Shown: in pieces, positions 47,394-57,716 of the stretch
Layout: the number at the start of each line of letters is the position of its first letter
Position numbering within the stretch: the stretch's first letter is position 1
Source of the DNA: Methylobacteriaceae bacterium
Lineage (GTDB): Bacteria; Pseudomonadota; Alphaproteobacteria; Rhizobiales; Beijerinckiaceae
Direction: 5' to 3'
NCBI GenBank assembly: GCA_947444195.1
Contig: CANEZL010000023.1
Coordinates: forward strand, 1 to 64,000
Length of the DNA stretch: 64,000 nt
Notes under the pieces: model-generated
The model's input: only the letters and a program-made list of their open reading frames with translations
Database searches by the model: none
Told to the model about the DNA's origin: nothing
Translations under genes and position numbers: made by a program

Positions 47394-48029
47394 ATGAGTG
47401 ATGCGGTCGGCGTGCTGATACTGGACGAGCCGCAGGACGTCTCCCCGACTCTCCGAGCGGTCCTGGAGCACATGCCGGCGCTCCAGACCCTGTCCGAGAC
47501 GGCCCTCGACGAAACCTGGACCGGGCCCGCCGTCGCCGTGGTGGCCCTCGACGAGGCCCATCTCGCCGCGAGCCTCACCCGCATCGCCGAGCTGCGCGAG
47601 CGCCTGCCGCGGGTGCGCGTGCTCGCCACCTTCCAGGCGCTGGCGGGATCCGACCTGCGCCTGCTGCTGGAGGCCGGCGTCGACGCGGTGATGGCCCGCA
47701 CGGCGGCGCCGCGCGAGGTCCAGGCCGCCGTGCTGGCCCTGGCCGAGGGCGCGCCCTGCCTCGTCCAGCCGAGCGAGGCGTCCGAGGCGAGCGACGCGGT
47801 CGGCCTGACGCCGCGGGAGGCCGAGGTGCTGCGCTTCCTCAGCGCGGGCTTCAGCAACAAGGAGGTCGCCCGCCGCCTCGCCCTCAGCGTGCGCACGGTG
47901 GAGACGCACCGGCTCAACCTGCGCCGCAAGACCCAGACCGGCCGCCTGAAGGACCTCGTCTCCCTGGCACGCCAGCTCGGCCTCGCCCCCGTCCTCGAAG
48001 GTGAAGTCGGCCGCGCCGCCCGGCACTGA
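47394..48029 (+). CDS. LuxR-type response regulator/transcriptional regulator
   Basis: C-terminal LTPREAEVLRFLSAGFSNKEVARRLALSVRTVETHRLNLRRKTQTGRLKDLV. Confidence 0.88.
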   Translation: MSDAVGVLILDEPQDVSPTLRAVLEHMPALQTLSETALDETWTGPAVAVVALDEAHLAASLTRIAELRERLPRVRVLATFQALAGSDLRLLLEAGVDAVMARTAAPREVQAAVLALAEGAPCLVQPSEASEASDAVGLTPREAEVLRFLSAGFSNKEVARRLALSVRTVETHRLNLRRKTQTGRLKDLVSLARQLGLAPVLEGEVGRAARH

Positions 48030-48058
48030 CCCGGACGTCTCCGCTCGATCGCCCCGGT

Positions 48059-49273
48059 TCAGGACGCGGCGGGGCGGTGGGCCTCCGCCGGCTTGGCGGC
48101 CCGGCGGGGGGCGCCCGCCTTGCTCCGGCCCTTGCCGCGCCCCTGCCCCCTGCCCGCGGCCCCGCGCTTCCGGACGGGCTTTGCCGGCGCGTCGACCTCC
48201 GCCCCGTCGAGGCGGCCGCGCAGCAGGGTGAGCACCGCCGCCTCCTCCGGCCCGAGGACGGCCATGTCGGCGCGCAGGGCGTCGTCCACCGCGTCCTTCA
48301 CCTGCAGGAGCAGGCCGCCCTCCAGGTAGCAGTCGAGGATCTGCGGGTGGATGTAGCACTTGCGGCAGATCGTCGGCGTGTTGCCGAGCCGCGTCGCGAC
48401 GCTCTCGATGGCCGCGCGCACGTTGGTCTTGGCCTTGGCCTGGCTGTCGAAGGCCTCGAATTCCCGCAGCGCCATGGCCGCGAGCACGGTGCCCGCCCAG
48501 GTGCGGAAATCCTTGGCCGTGAAATCCTCGCCCGCGATCTCGCGCAGATAGGCGTTCACGTCCGACGAGGTGACGTCGCGCCGCTCGCCGTCCGCGTCGA
48601 GATACTGGAACAGCTCCTGGCCGGGCAGGTCCTGGCAGGCCTTGACGATCCGGGCCACGCGCCGGTCCTTCACCGAGAGATCCCACGTCTTGCCGCTCTT
48701 GCCCTTGAAGCGGAACGTCATCGCCGCGCCCTCCACGCGGACGTGGGGATCGCGCAGGGTGGTGAGGCCGTAGCTGCGGTTGGTCCGCGCGTAATCGTCG
48801 TTGCCCACGCGGATCAGCGTGGTCTCGAGGAGGTGGACCACGGTGGCGAGCACCTTCTCCCGGGGCAGGCCCCGGCGGCCCATATCGGCGTCGACCCGGG
48901 CGCGGATGCCGGGCAGCGCCTCGGCGAAGGCCATGATCCGGCTGAACTTGGTCGATTCCCGCGCGGCGCGGAAATCGGGATGGTAGCGGTACTGCTTGCG
49001 CCCCTTGGCGTCGCGGCCGGTGGCCTGGATGTGCCCGTTGCGGCGCGGGCAGATCCAGACATCCGTGTAGGCCGGCGGGATCGCGAGCTTGCGGATGCGT
49101 TCCAGGGTCGCCGCGTCGCGCACGGGCGCCCCTCGCGCGTCGAGGTAGCGGAACCCCTTGCCGCTGCGCCGGCGGGTCAGTCCGGGCCGGCCGTCGTCCA
49201 CGTAGACGAGGCCGGCCTCGGCGGCGGCCTCCCGCGGATCGACGACACCCGTCTCGGCTGCCGGCCCGGCCAT
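48059..49273 (-). CDS. DNA topoisomerase IB
   Basis: YTDVWICPRRNGHIQATGRDAKGRKQYRYHPDFRAARESTKFSRI...RVGNDDYARTNRSYGLTTLRDPHV...PTICRKCYIHP. Confidence 0.95.
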   Translation of the reverse strand: MAGPAAETGVVDPREAAAEAGLVYVDDGRPGLTRRRSGKGFRYLDARGAPVRDAATLERIRKLAIPPAYTDVWICPRRNGHIQATGRDAKGRKQYRYHPDFRAARESTKFSRIMAFAEALPGIRARVDADMGRRGLPREKVLATVVHLLETTLIRVGNDDYARTNRSYGLTTLRDPHVRVEGAAMTFRFKGKSGKTWDLSVKDRRVARIVKACQDLPGQELFQYLDADGERRDVTSSDVNAYLREIAGEDFTAKDFRTWAGTVLAAMALREFEAFDSQAKAKTNVRAAIESVATRLGNTPTICRKCYIHPQILDCYLEGGLLLQVKDAVDDALRADMAVLGPEEAAVLTLLRGRLDGAEVDAPAKPVRKRGAAGRGQGRGKGRSKAGAPRRAAKPAEAHRPAAS

Positions 49274-49403
49274 GCGCGTCCTCCCCTGTCGCGGTTCGAG
49301 ACCCGCACGGCGACAACCGGAGGGGGGCCCCCGCGTTCCGGCCCGCGCATTCGGCCGCAAGCACGGCCATCCCAGCGGGCGCCGCGCGTGCTACAGGCCG
49401 GAC

Positions 49404-50594
49404 ATGACCGCTGCCCCGGATGCCCCGACCGCGCCGCCGCCCGCGCCGCCGCCCGTGCCGCCCTTGCCGATGCGCCGCCTCGTCTACGTGGTGAGCGAGG
49501 ACTGGTTCTTCGCCTCGCACTTCCTCGGCCTCGCCCGCGCCGCCGTGGCGATGGGCCTGTCTGTGGCCGTCGTCACCCGGGTGCGCGACCACCGCGCCGC
49601 GATCGAGGCCACGGGCGCCCGCGTCGTGCCCCTGGAGGCCGAGCGCTCGAGCCTCAACCCCATGGCGGCGGGCTACGCGGCGGGCCAGCTCGCCGCCATC
49701 CTGAAGGGCCTGAGGGCCGACATCGTCCACTGCATCGCCCTGCGTGGCATCCTCGTCGGCGGCACGGCGGCGGCGATGGCGGGGATCCCCGCCCGCGTCT
49801 ACGCCCTGACCGGCCTCGGCCTGATCGGCGCCCGGCAGGACGCGGCGGGCCGCCTCGCCCGCACGGGGCTGCGCCACCTGATCCGCGGGCCGCTGGCCTC
49901 GCGGCGGACCCGCTTCCTCCTCGAGAACCCCGACGACGCGCGCGCCCTCGGCCTCGATCCCGCCGACACGGCGGTGACGATCGTGGGCGGGGCCGGCGTC
50001 GATCCGGCGGCCTTCGCCCCCGCCCCCTTGCCGGGTGAGCCGCCGCTCCGCGTCGCCCTCGTGGCGCGCATGCTCTGGTCGAAGGGGATCGACACGGCGG
50101 TGGAGGCCGTCCGCCTCGCCCGCGGGCGCGGCGTGCCGGTCACGCTCTCCCTCTACGGCGCGCCCGACCCTTCGAACCGGCGCGCGATCCCCGAGGAGAC
50201 CCTGCGCGGCTGGAGCGGCGACGGGATCGCCTGGCACGGCCCGACGCGGGCGGTGGCCGCGGTGCATGCGGACCACCACGTGGCCTGCCTGCCCTCGCGG
50301 GGCGGGGAAGGGCTGCCGCGCGCCCTCCTCGAAGGTGCGGCCTGCGGGCGCGCCCTGCTGACCACGAACGTGCCGGGCTGCCGCGACCTCGTGCGCGACG
50401 GCATCGAGGGACTCGTCGTGCCCCCCGACGACCCGGAGGCCCTGGCGCGGGCGCTCGCCCGCTTCGCCGCCGATCCGGGGCTCGCCGCCGCCATGGGGGA
50501 GGCCGCGCGGGCGCGCATCCTCGCGGGGGGCTTCACCGAGGCGGCGGTGGCGGAGGCGGTGTGCGGCCTCTACCGGGAGCTTCTCGCCCCATGA
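49404..50594 (+). CDS. Glycosyltransferase family 1/4-like
   Basis: LPMRRLVYVVSEDWFFASHFLGLARAAVAMG...VALVARMLWSKGIDTAVEAVRLARGRG...LPSRGGEGLPRALLEGAACGRALLTTNVPGC. Confidence 0.92.
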   Translation: MTAAPDAPTAPPPAPPPVPPLPMRRLVYVVSEDWFFASHFLGLARAAVAMGLSVAVVTRVRDHRAAIEATGARVVPLEAERSSLNPMAAGYAAGQLAAILKGLRADIVHCIALRGILVGGTAAAMAGIPARVYALTGLGLIGARQDAAGRLARTGLRHLIRGPLASRRTRFLLENPDDARALGLDPADTAVTIVGGAGVDPAAFAPAPLPGEPPLRVALVARMLWSKGIDTAVEAVRLARGRGVPVTLSLYGAPDPSNRRAIPEETLRGWSGDGIAWHGPTRAVAAVHADHHVACLPSRGGEGLPRALLEGAACGRALLTTNVPGCRDLVRDGIEGLVVPPDDPEALARALARFAADPGLAAAMGEAARARILAGGFTEAAVAEAVCGLYRELLAP

Positions 50595-50615
50595 GGACAT
50601 CGTCGTGAGGACATC

Positions 50616-51290
50616 GTGAGGATCGCGCCCGGCGAGGCCGAGGGCTTCATCCGCGCCAACACGCGCCTGCGCCCGGTGCCGCACGCCCCCGAGATCGCCC
50701 TCCACGTGGCCGACGAGGCGACCGAGCTCTGGGAGCGGACGGAGGAGGAACTCGCCGAGATCGGCCTGCCGCCGCCCTTCTGGGCCTTCGCCTGGGCCGG
50801 CGGCCAGGGGCTCGCCCGCTACCTTCTCGATCATCCGGACCTGTGCCGGGGCGCCCGCGTCCTCGATTTCGCCTCGGGCTCGGGCCTCGTCGCCGTCGCC
50901 GCGGCGCTCGGCGGGGCGCGCGCGGTGACGGCGAGCGATCTCGATCCCTTCGCCATCCCCGCGATCGGCCTCAACGCCGCCGCCAACGGCGTCTCCGACC
51001 GGGTCCGGGCCGTGCAGGCGGACCTGATCGGCCGCGATCCGGGGGTCGACCTCGTGCTCGCGGCGGACATCTTCTACGAGCGCGACCTCGCCCGGCGGGT
51101 CGGCGACTGGCTCGCCGGCCTGCAGGCCCGCGGCACCGCGGTCCTCGTCGGCGATCCCGGACGGGCCTATCTGCCGAAGGACCGTCTCGACCGGCTGGCG
51201 AGCTACCGGGTCCCGGTGACGCGGGCCCTGGAGGATGCGGAGATCAAGGAGAGCCATGTCTGGCGCTTCCGCGAGCCCGCCTCCGGCTGA
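50616..51290 (+). CDS. Class I SAM-dependent methyltransferase (EtfB-lysine/PrmA-like)
   Basis: PPPFWAFAWAGGQGLARYLLDHPDLCRGARVLDFASGSGLVAVAAALGGARAVTASDLDPFA. Confidence 0.88.
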   Translation: MRIAPGEAEGFIRANTRLRPVPHAPEIALHVADEATELWERTEEELAEIGLPPPFWAFAWAGGQGLARYLLDHPDLCRGARVLDFASGSGLVAVAAALGGARAVTASDLDPFAIPAIGLNAAANGVSDRVRAVQADLIGRDPGVDLVLAADIFYERDLARRVGDWLAGLQARGTAVLVGDPGRAYLPKDRLDRLASYRVPVTRALEDAEIKESHVWRFREPASG

Positions 51291-51385
51291 TCCGCCCCGG
51301 CCCCACACCCGCGCCGCCCGTCCGGGCGCCGCACGAGAAGCCCTGGTCCCGGACGATCCGGGACCATGACCGGAGTATCCCGCCC

Positions 51386-51943
51386 GTGTCCCCGCCCCGC
51401 GTCGTCGCCTTCTCCGCCAGCCCCCGACGGCCGGCGCGCACCCGCGGTCTCGTGGAGGCGGTGGCGACCGAACTCGCCCGCCTCCGCCCCGTCGACCTCG
51501 CGGTCTACGACCTGATCGACGCCGGGCCGGGGCTGTGCGTCGAGACCCGCGAGGCGCTGCCGCCGGAGGCCGCCGCCCTGGTGGCGGCCATCGAGGGGGC
51601 CGACGCGCTGATCGTCGGCACGCCGGTCTACCAGGGCTCCTATTCCGGCCTGTTCAAGCACGTCTTCGACTTCGTGCGGCCCGAAGCGATGGCCGGCAAG
51701 CCCGTGGCGCTCACCGCCACCGGCGGCGGTCTGCGCCACGCCCTGGTGGTGGAGCACGCGCTGCGCCCGCTCTTCGGCTTCTTCGCCGCCCACGCGGTGC
51801 CGACCGCGGTCTATGCCGGCAGCGCCGAGATGGAGGGAACGGCTGTGGCCGATCCGACGGTGGCCCTGCGCGTGCGCGCGGCGGCGGCCGAACTCGCCGG
51901 CCTGATGCGGGCGCTGCCCGAGGGTGCGCCGACGCGGACCTGA
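51386..51943 (+). CDS. NAD(P)H-dependent FMN reductase family
   Basis: GTG start; VVAFSASPRRPARTRGLVEAVATEL...DALIVGTPVYQGSYSGLFKHVFDFV. Confidence 0.88.
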   Translation: MSPPRVVAFSASPRRPARTRGLVEAVATELARLRPVDLAVYDLIDAGPGLCVETREALPPEAAALVAAIEGADALIVGTPVYQGSYSGLFKHVFDFVRPEAMAGKPVALTATGGGLRHALVVEHALRPLFGFFAAHAVPTAVYAGSAEMEGTAVADPTVALRVRAAAAELAGLMRALPEGAPTRT

Positions 51944-51999
51944 CGGCCGGGCCGGTCAGTTCGGTGGAGGGGCCCGCCGGGAACCGGTGCGGGCCCGCT

Positions 52000-52554
52000 T
52001 CAGGCCGGCCGGTCGAGGGCTGCGGCGATGCCGGCGATCACGCGGGGGTCGGTGGGCTCCACCTGGGTGGCGAAGGCGGCCGCGAGGCTGCCGTCGCGGG
52101 CGACGAGGTACTTGTGGAAGTTCCAGCGCGGGGTCTCGCCCGGCTTCTCCGCGGCGGCCCAGGCGTAGAAGGGGTGGGCGTTCGGCATCCTCACGCGGGT
52201 CTTTGCGGTGAGCGGGAAGGTGACGCCGTGGTTCCTGCGCGCCGCCTCGGCGATGGCCGGCCCGTCGAGGGGCTCCTGGTTGCCGAAATCCGCCGAGGGC
52301 ACGCCGATCACCGCGAGGCCCCGGTCGCGGAAGCGGGTCCACAGGGCCTGGAGCCCGCCGAGCTGCCCGGCATAGCCGCAGGCGGTGGCGGTGTTGACGA
52401 CGAGGATCGGCCGGCCCTCGAACCCGGCGAGCGGCATCGGGCCGCCCTCGGGCGTCTCGAAGGCGAAGGCGGTGGCCTTCGTCCCCTGCGCGCGGGCGCC
52501 GCCGGCCAGGGCCGCGCCGATGAGGACGAGGGCTTCGCGACGGAGCAGGGTCAT
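52000..52554 (-). CDS. Glutathione peroxidase family protein, exported
   Basis: GRPILVVNTATACGYAGQLGGLQALWTRFRDRGLAVIGVPSADFGNQEP; WNFHKYLVARDG. Confidence 0.93.
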   Translation of the reverse strand: MTLLRREALVLIGAALAGGARAQGTKATAFAFETPEGGPMPLAGFEGRPILVVNTATACGYAGQLGGLQALWTRFRDRGLAVIGVPSADFGNQEPLDGPAIAEAARRNHGVTFPLTAKTRVRMPNAHPFYAWAAAEKPGETPRWNFHKYLVARDGSLAAAFATQVEPTDPRVIAGIAAALDRPA

Positions 52555-52659
52555 GGCGGCATCCTCCGGCCCCTCGCGGGACGCTGCGTTCGGCGAGGCG
52601 TTCCGCGGAGAATCTAGGGCCCGGGCGCGGTCCGCACCAGCGGCGCGCCGGACCGGCCG

Positions 52660-55017
52660 TCAGGCGGCGGCCGTGCCGAGCTTGATCCCCGAGCGGCGGA
52701 AGAGCTCGAGGAGGACGAGGTTGATCTCGCTGCGGGTGGTGTCGCTCTGCGAGACGTCCTCCAGGAAGAGGCGCGCCTCCGCCTCCAGGTTCTCGCCGAG
52801 CTTGGTCAGGAGCAGGACCGGGGCGGGCTCGGCCACCACGTTCGGATGGCGTCCGGCCACCGCGAGCAGGATGTCGCGCACGAGGGCGAGATCCGTCTCC
52901 CGGTCGAAGACCATGGGCAGGCGCAGGCGCTGGGAGACGTCGGTGAGCGTCTTGTTGCGCACGATGGAGGTGATGAGGTCGGTGTTCGGCACGATGAGAT
53001 CGGTGCGGTCCCCCGTGGCGATCAGGGTCGAGCGGACGCTGATCTTCTTGACGCGCCCCTCCTCGCCCTTGACCGAGACGATGTCGCCGACCCGGACCGG
53101 GCGCTCGGCGAGCACGATGAGCCCCGACACGAAGTTCGAGACGATGCTCTGGAGCCCGAAGCCCACGCCCACCGAGAGGGCGCCGGCGATCACGGTGAGG
53201 CTCTGCGGGTTCACGCCGAGCTGGCTCAGGGCGAGCCCCAGGGTGAGCGCGAGGCCGCCATAGCCGACCACCGTGATCACCGAGTAGCGCGCGCCGGCGT
53301 CGAGGCGCGTCTGCGGCAGGAGCTGGCGGTCGAGCCAGCCGGTGGCGAGCCGCGTCAGCAGCACGCCGACGGCCGCGGTGATGAGCGCGGTGCCGGCCGC
53401 GCCGATGAGGACGCGGACGTCGTCCATCTTGTAGCCGAGGAAGGCGTCGCGGAACGGGTTGAACTCCCCGTAGGCGAGGTTCCAGGGCCCGACGACGACG
53501 AAGACCATCGCCGCCACGACCACGACGTTGAGCGCCGCCGACAGGACGATGGCCCCCAGCGCCAGGGTGTCGGGCTGCACCGCCAGGGTCCGGCTCAGCC
53601 GCGCGAGCCGCGGGCTGCGCTCGATATCGGCCCGGGTGACGAAGAGGGCGTCGATGCAGATCAGCATCACCCAGCCGAGGGCGAGGAGCAGGCCGGTCAC
53701 GATGAGGCGGCCGATGAGGAACCCGCCGAGGGCGGTGAAGCCCGCGAGCATGGCGGCGAGCGATGCGGCGACGACCGCCCAGACGATGGGCGCCAGGACC
53801 GTGAGATGGGCCGCCGAGGTGGCCGCGGGCACGGCCTCCGGCTCGACCCGCTCGTCCATCTGGCTCAGGCGCAGCAGCCCGAGCGCCAGGAGCGCGCTGC
53901 AGAGCGTGATCATGACCATGGTCGAGCACTCGCTGATCACGACCCGGAAATGGGCGGCGATCGCGAATTCCGAGAAGATCAGGTCGGCGGCGTAGACGAG
54001 GATCAGCGCGCGGCCGGTGCGCGCCACGATCCGGGCGGTGCCGTCGCCCACCGCGAGGAGCCGGTGGGCGGGGTCGCGCGGCGCCACCATGGCGCGCAGG
54101 ACGCCCGAGCCGACGATGTAGCCCGCGATCGAGAGGAGCACCCGCAGGGCGAAGGAATCGACGCTGCCGGGCGTGAAGTCGATGCCCTCGTTCAGCACGA
54201 TCAGCAGCACGATCATCACCGGGACCGGGAAGACGGTGAGCGTCAGATCGATCAGCGCGCGCACCGCCGCGCCCCGGCGCGGCCCGATCCCGGCCCTGCG
54301 GCAGAACCGGTCCCAGCGGGCGAGGGCGCGCCGGCCCAGGCTGCGGATCATCCAGGACAGGATGAGCCCGAACAGCAGGAGGACGACGATCACCGCGATG
54401 TTGGTGGCGAGATCGGTGTCTTCGTCCTCGGCGGATATGGCGGTCCAGAGGTCGGCGAGCCGGGAGCCCACCTGCGGCAGGGCCCGCTCGACGAGCTCGC
54501 TCCAGAAGGCCGGCGAGAGCGGGCTGAGGCTGTAGGCGAAGAGGCGCTTGGCGAACAGCGCCCGCCGCAGCTCGTTGATCCTGTTCCAGGCCGCGTCGAT
54601 CTCGGCGGCGGCCTTGCCGTCCTCGCGCAGCCGCGCCTCCGCGACGGCGAGGGCGGCGTCGGCCGCGCGCGTGGCGGCCTCCCGCGCCTCCGCGCCCGCG
54701 ATCTGCCCGGCCTCGAGCCGGGCCGTACGCGCCCGTTCGAGGGCCGCCGCGCCCTCCGCGCGCAGTTCCCGGGCCTCGGCCATGAGCCCCTCGGCGCGGT
54801 CGCGCAGGGCCGAAAGGCCCTTGAAGTCGGATTGCCGCAGCGGGATCTCGGTGGTGATCTCGCCGAGCGCCCGGCGCAGCTCGGCCCGCGCATCCGCCTG
54901 GGCGCGCGCCGCGCCGCCCGGACCGAACAGGCAGAGGGCGATCAGCACGGCGGCCAGGGCCAGGCGGAGAGCTGACCGGGGCACCGCCCCGGCGGGGACC
55001 GTCGAGGGGCGGGTCAT
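52660..55017 (-). CDS. Mechanosensitive ion channel (DUF3772/MscS family)
   Basis: Multiple TM helices; GALSVGVGFGLQSIVSNFVSGLIVLAERPVRVGDIVSVKGEEGRVKKISVRST. Confidence 0.93.
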   Translation of the reverse strand: MTRPSTVPAGAVPRSALRLALAAVLIALCLFGPGGAARAQADARAELRRALGEITTEIPLRQSDFKGLSALRDRAEGLMAEARELRAEGAAALERARTARLEAGQIAGAEAREAATRAADAALAVAEARLREDGKAAAEIDAAWNRINELRRALFAKRLFAYSLSPLSPAFWSELVERALPQVGSRLADLWTAISAEDEDTDLATNIAVIVVLLLFGLILSWMIRSLGRRALARWDRFCRRAGIGPRRGAAVRALIDLTLTVFPVPVMIVLLIVLNEGIDFTPGSVDSFALRVLLSIAGYIVGSGVLRAMVAPRDPAHRLLAVGDGTARIVARTGRALILVYAADLIFSEFAIAAHFRVVISECSTMVMITLCSALLALGLLRLSQMDERVEPEAVPAATSAAHLTVLAPIVWAVVAASLAAMLAGFTALGGFLIGRLIVTGLLLALGWVMLICIDALFVTRADIERSPRLARLSRTLAVQPDTLALGAIVLSAALNVVVVAAMVFVVVGPWNLAYGEFNPFRDAFLGYKMDDVRVLIGAAGTALITAAVGVLLTRLATGWLDRQLLPQTRLDAGARYSVITVVGYGGLALTLGLALSQLGVNPQSLTVIAGALSVGVGFGLQSIVSNFVSGLIVLAERPVRVGDIVSVKGEEGRVKKISVRSTLIATGDRTDLIVPNTDLITSIVRNKTLTDVSQRLRLPMVFDRETDLALVRDILLAVAGRHPNVVAEPAPVLLLTKLGENLEAEARLFLEDVSQSDTTRSEINLVLLELFRRSGIKLGTAAA

Positions 55018-55027
55018 CGGGCGCGGA

Positions 55028-55600
55028 TCACTGGGCGTAGGTGCAGACGGTCTTCGGGCCGCGGTCGAGGGCTCCGGTGGCGAGGTCGACCGTGGCCGGC
55101 ACCCCGATCTCCCCGGAACCGCCGTCCTTCCTGAAGGCGGCCAGGGAGCGGCACGTCTTGGCCGTGGCCGGGCCGGAGCGGATGGTGAAGCTGATTCGAT
55201 CCCCCGAGACCTGGGTCTGGTTCGCCTCGGTCAGCGGCTCGCTGACGACGGCCTTGCCCGTCGAGAGGTCGAAGACCTTGAGCGTGCCCGCCATGCCCGC
55301 GAGCTCGGTCACGGCCAGGAAGCGGCCGTTCATGCCCTGGATCTCGTAGGGCCTGTCCGGGCCCCCGAGCCGGAGATCCCCGGGCCCGGGCGCGAAGGTG
55401 CAGGGCACCGCCTCGTCGGGGCGCGCCCGGGCCCGCGCGTAGAGTTCGAAGCCGATCTCGTCGGACAGGGGGCGCGCCACCACCACGAAGCCCGGCGTCG
55501 TGCGGCAGGTGACGTCCTTCACCGCGTCGATCCGGGCCGGCTGGGCCCGCGCCGCGCCGAGGCTTGCGAGGACGAGGAGGCACGGGGCGATGCGCTGCAT
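55028..55600 (-). CDS. Exported hypothetical protein
   Basis: Signal peptide MQRIAPCLLVLASLGAARAQP. Confidence 0.7.
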   Translation of the reverse strand: MQRIAPCLLVLASLGAARAQPARIDAVKDVTCRTTPGFVVVARPLSDEIGFELYARARARPDEAVPCTFAPGPGDLRLGGPDRPYEIQGMNGRFLAVTELAGMAGTLKVFDLSTGKAVVSEPLTEANQTQVSGDRISFTIRSGPATAKTCRSLAAFRKDGGSGEIGVPATVDLATGALDRGPKTVCTYAQ

Positions 55601-55794
55601 GGGCGACGGGATCCGGTGGCACGCCGCCGGGCGTGCTGGGTCGAGGCGGCGGGGATGCCGGCGCGCGGCGCGGGGCCGCGCTCCAGGGCCCGGATACCGC
55701 AGGACGCGGGGGATTGGCACTCTCCCGGAGCGGCGCGGGGGCGGGTTTCCGCAGGCGATCGCGGGTCGGCGCCCCGCCTCCCGGGGAACCGGGC

Positions 55795-56253
55795 TCAGAA
55801 CAGGTCGATCTCGCGGGCGTAGAGGGTGACGAGGGGCCGGCGCCGCTCGCCCGCGTTGACGATGCCCTTCGCGGCGTTGACGGGCCGCACGACCACCGAG
55901 AACCGGCATTCCCGCAGCCGGAGGTTGTCGGCGCCGCGGCAGGTTCCGGCGAGGCGCGCCGCGACGGGCGGCTTGGTCCTGCCGCCGAGCCCGGGCGCCG
56001 ACAGGGACAGGACCCGCTCGCCGTTCTCCCAGGTGCAGGCGAAGCCCGCGCCGCCGGTATCGACGCAGGCGAGCCCGTCGAGGCGCAGGGCACGGCCCAC
56101 ATGGCGCTCGGGCGCCGCCAGGAGGGCGGCCGGCTGGATCCGAGCGGGCTCCTGCGCCCGCGCGGTCCCGCCCGCGCTCGCCAGGAGGACGAGGAGCACG
56201 CCCGGCAGCAGGCGGGCCGAGGGGAACAGCGGGAGGGCGGGCATGCGCGTCAT
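55795..56253 (-). CDS. Exported hypothetical protein
   Basis: Signal peptide MTRMPALPLFPSARLLPGVLLVLLASAGGTARA. Confidence 0.65.
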   Translation of the reverse strand: MTRMPALPLFPSARLLPGVLLVLLASAGGTARAQEPARIQPAALLAAPERHVGRALRLDGLACVDTGGAGFACTWENGERVLSLSAPGLGGRTKPPVAARLAGTCRGADNLRLRECRFSVVVRPVNAAKGIVNAGERRRPLVTLYAREIDLF

Positions 56254-56385
56254 TCGTCCCGATCCGGAACAGCGTCGAAGATCAGCCCGACCCGCAGGCA
56301 ATCCGCGGGCCCGGCGCCCGGCCCCCGACACGCGAACGCCGCCCGCCCCTTCGGGCCGGCGGCGCTTCCCGTCCGCGTCGCGGGA

Positions 56386-56428
56386 CTAGCAGATCGTCCT
56401 GGAAATCAGATCCGGGACGATCTGCTAG
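56386..56428. repeat. 14-bp perfect inverted repeat, part of a RIME-like dispersed intergenic sequence
   Basis: ctagcagatcgtcc ... ggacgatctgctag, followed by cgaaaaccggcaaccacctttcgggacgatgc. Confidence 0.65.
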
Positions 56429-56532
56429 GCTTTTGATTCTACTTCGTCTCGAAAACCGGCAACCACCTTTCGGGACGATGCGCGAGACGGGCCGGCGCAG
56501 CCCGGGACGGGCCCCGCCGGCGGCATGGCCTG

Positions 56533-57588
56533 TCAGACGGCCTTTTCCTTCAGCTTGTGCTCGATCTCGTGGGCGTCGAGGCCGGGCGCCGTGACGGGCG
56601 CCTCCGGCACCACGGTGGGACCGGTCTTGCCGATCGCCGCGGCGAGCCGCGAGCGCTCGAACATGAGCACGATGACGATGGAGGCCAGCAGCGGCAGCCA
56701 GAGGTAGAACACGCGGAAGATGATCACTGCGGCGATGACGGCGTTCTTCTGCGCGTCGTCGGTGATCTGCATCGCGGTGATGAAGACCAGCTCGAACACC
56801 CCGAGCCCCCCCGGCGCGTGCGAGGCGAGGGCGAGGGAGAAGGAGGCGAGGAAGATCGCCAGTACCGTCACGAAGTCGACGTTCATGCCGGCCGGCAGGG
56901 CGAAGTAGATGATGCCGGCCGCGCCCAGCAGTTCGAGGGGCGCCGCGAGGAGCTGGCGGCCCATGATGCCGGGGCGGGGATATTCCAGCTTGAAGGAGCG
57001 GATGTGCAGGGGCGGCAGGCGCAGGATCGAGCCGACCACGTAGAGCGCCACGAAGCCGAGCATGCAGAAGCCGACGACGAGGGCGGTCTTCGGATCGGTG
57101 AAGACGGCGGGGAGCTTGCCCTCCAGGCGCGACAGCAGCTGCGGATCGATCACCAGCGTGAGGCCGCCGAGGAGCACCGTGCCGAGGAAGAAGGTGAAGG
57201 AGCACAGGGCCACCAGCACCGCGACCTGCGCGGCCGAGAGCCCCTTGGCCGTGTAGGCCCGGTAGCGCACCAGCGCGCCGGAGAAGACCGAGGCGCCGAT
57301 ATTGTGCGACAGCGCGTAGGTGGTGAAGGAGCACAGCGAGACGAACATCCACGAGACGTGGCGCACGCCGAGATGCAGGAGCGCGATCCGGTCGTACCAG
57401 GCCAGCGCGGCGTAGGCGACGAAGGTGGAGAGCAGCGCCAGCAGGATCCGGTGGGGCGGAATCGCCAGGATCGCCGCCCAGATCGCCCCGATCGAGGTCG
57501 TCTTGAGCTCCTGGTAGAGGAAATATCCGGAGACGACGACGGCCGCGAGGCCGACGATCGGCCAGATGAACTCGCTGATCTTCTTCAT
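56533..57588 (-). CDS. Lysylphosphatidylglycerol synthase transmembrane (UPF0104-like) family protein
   Basis: SWMFVSLCSFTTYALSHNIGASVFSGALVRYRAYTAKGLSAAQV...SHAPGGLGVFELVF. Confidence 0.9.
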   Translation of the reverse strand: MKKISEFIWPIVGLAAVVVSGYFLYQELKTTSIGAIWAAILAIPPHRILLALLSTFVAYAALAWYDRIALLHLGVRHVSWMFVSLCSFTTYALSHNIGASVFSGALVRYRAYTAKGLSAAQVAVLVALCSFTFFLGTVLLGGLTLVIDPQLLSRLEGKLPAVFTDPKTALVVGFCMLGFVALYVVGSILRLPPLHIRSFKLEYPRPGIMGRQLLAAPLELLGAAGIIYFALPAGMNVDFVTVLAIFLASFSLALASHAPGGLGVFELVFITAMQITDDAQKNAVIAAVIIFRVFYLWLPLLASIVIVLMFERSRLAAAIGKTGPTVVPEAPVTAPGLDAHEIEHKLKEKAV

Positions 57589-57716
57589 GGCACCTGCCCT
57601 TCAGGCGCCCCTGATGCGCCAGGACACGCCGCACCGCAAGCGCGGGGAGCGCCCCGCGCGCCGCGCCTGATGTCAGGTGATCATGACCGTTTCATGCCAG
57701 CGGCGCCGGCCGCCCG

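Noticed and set aside
47058-51308. 1416-aa minus-strand ORF
   Set aside because: Spans several well-supported genes on both strands; high-GC reading-frame artefact.
52000-52554. Selenoprotein-type glutathione peroxidase
   Set aside because: The active-site position encodes an ordinary Cys (NTATACGY), with no in-frame TGA or SECIS-like need.
52846-54975. 709-aa plus-strand ORF antisense to the MscS-like gene
   Set aside because: Shadow ORF with His/Glu/Arg-rich low-complexity composition.
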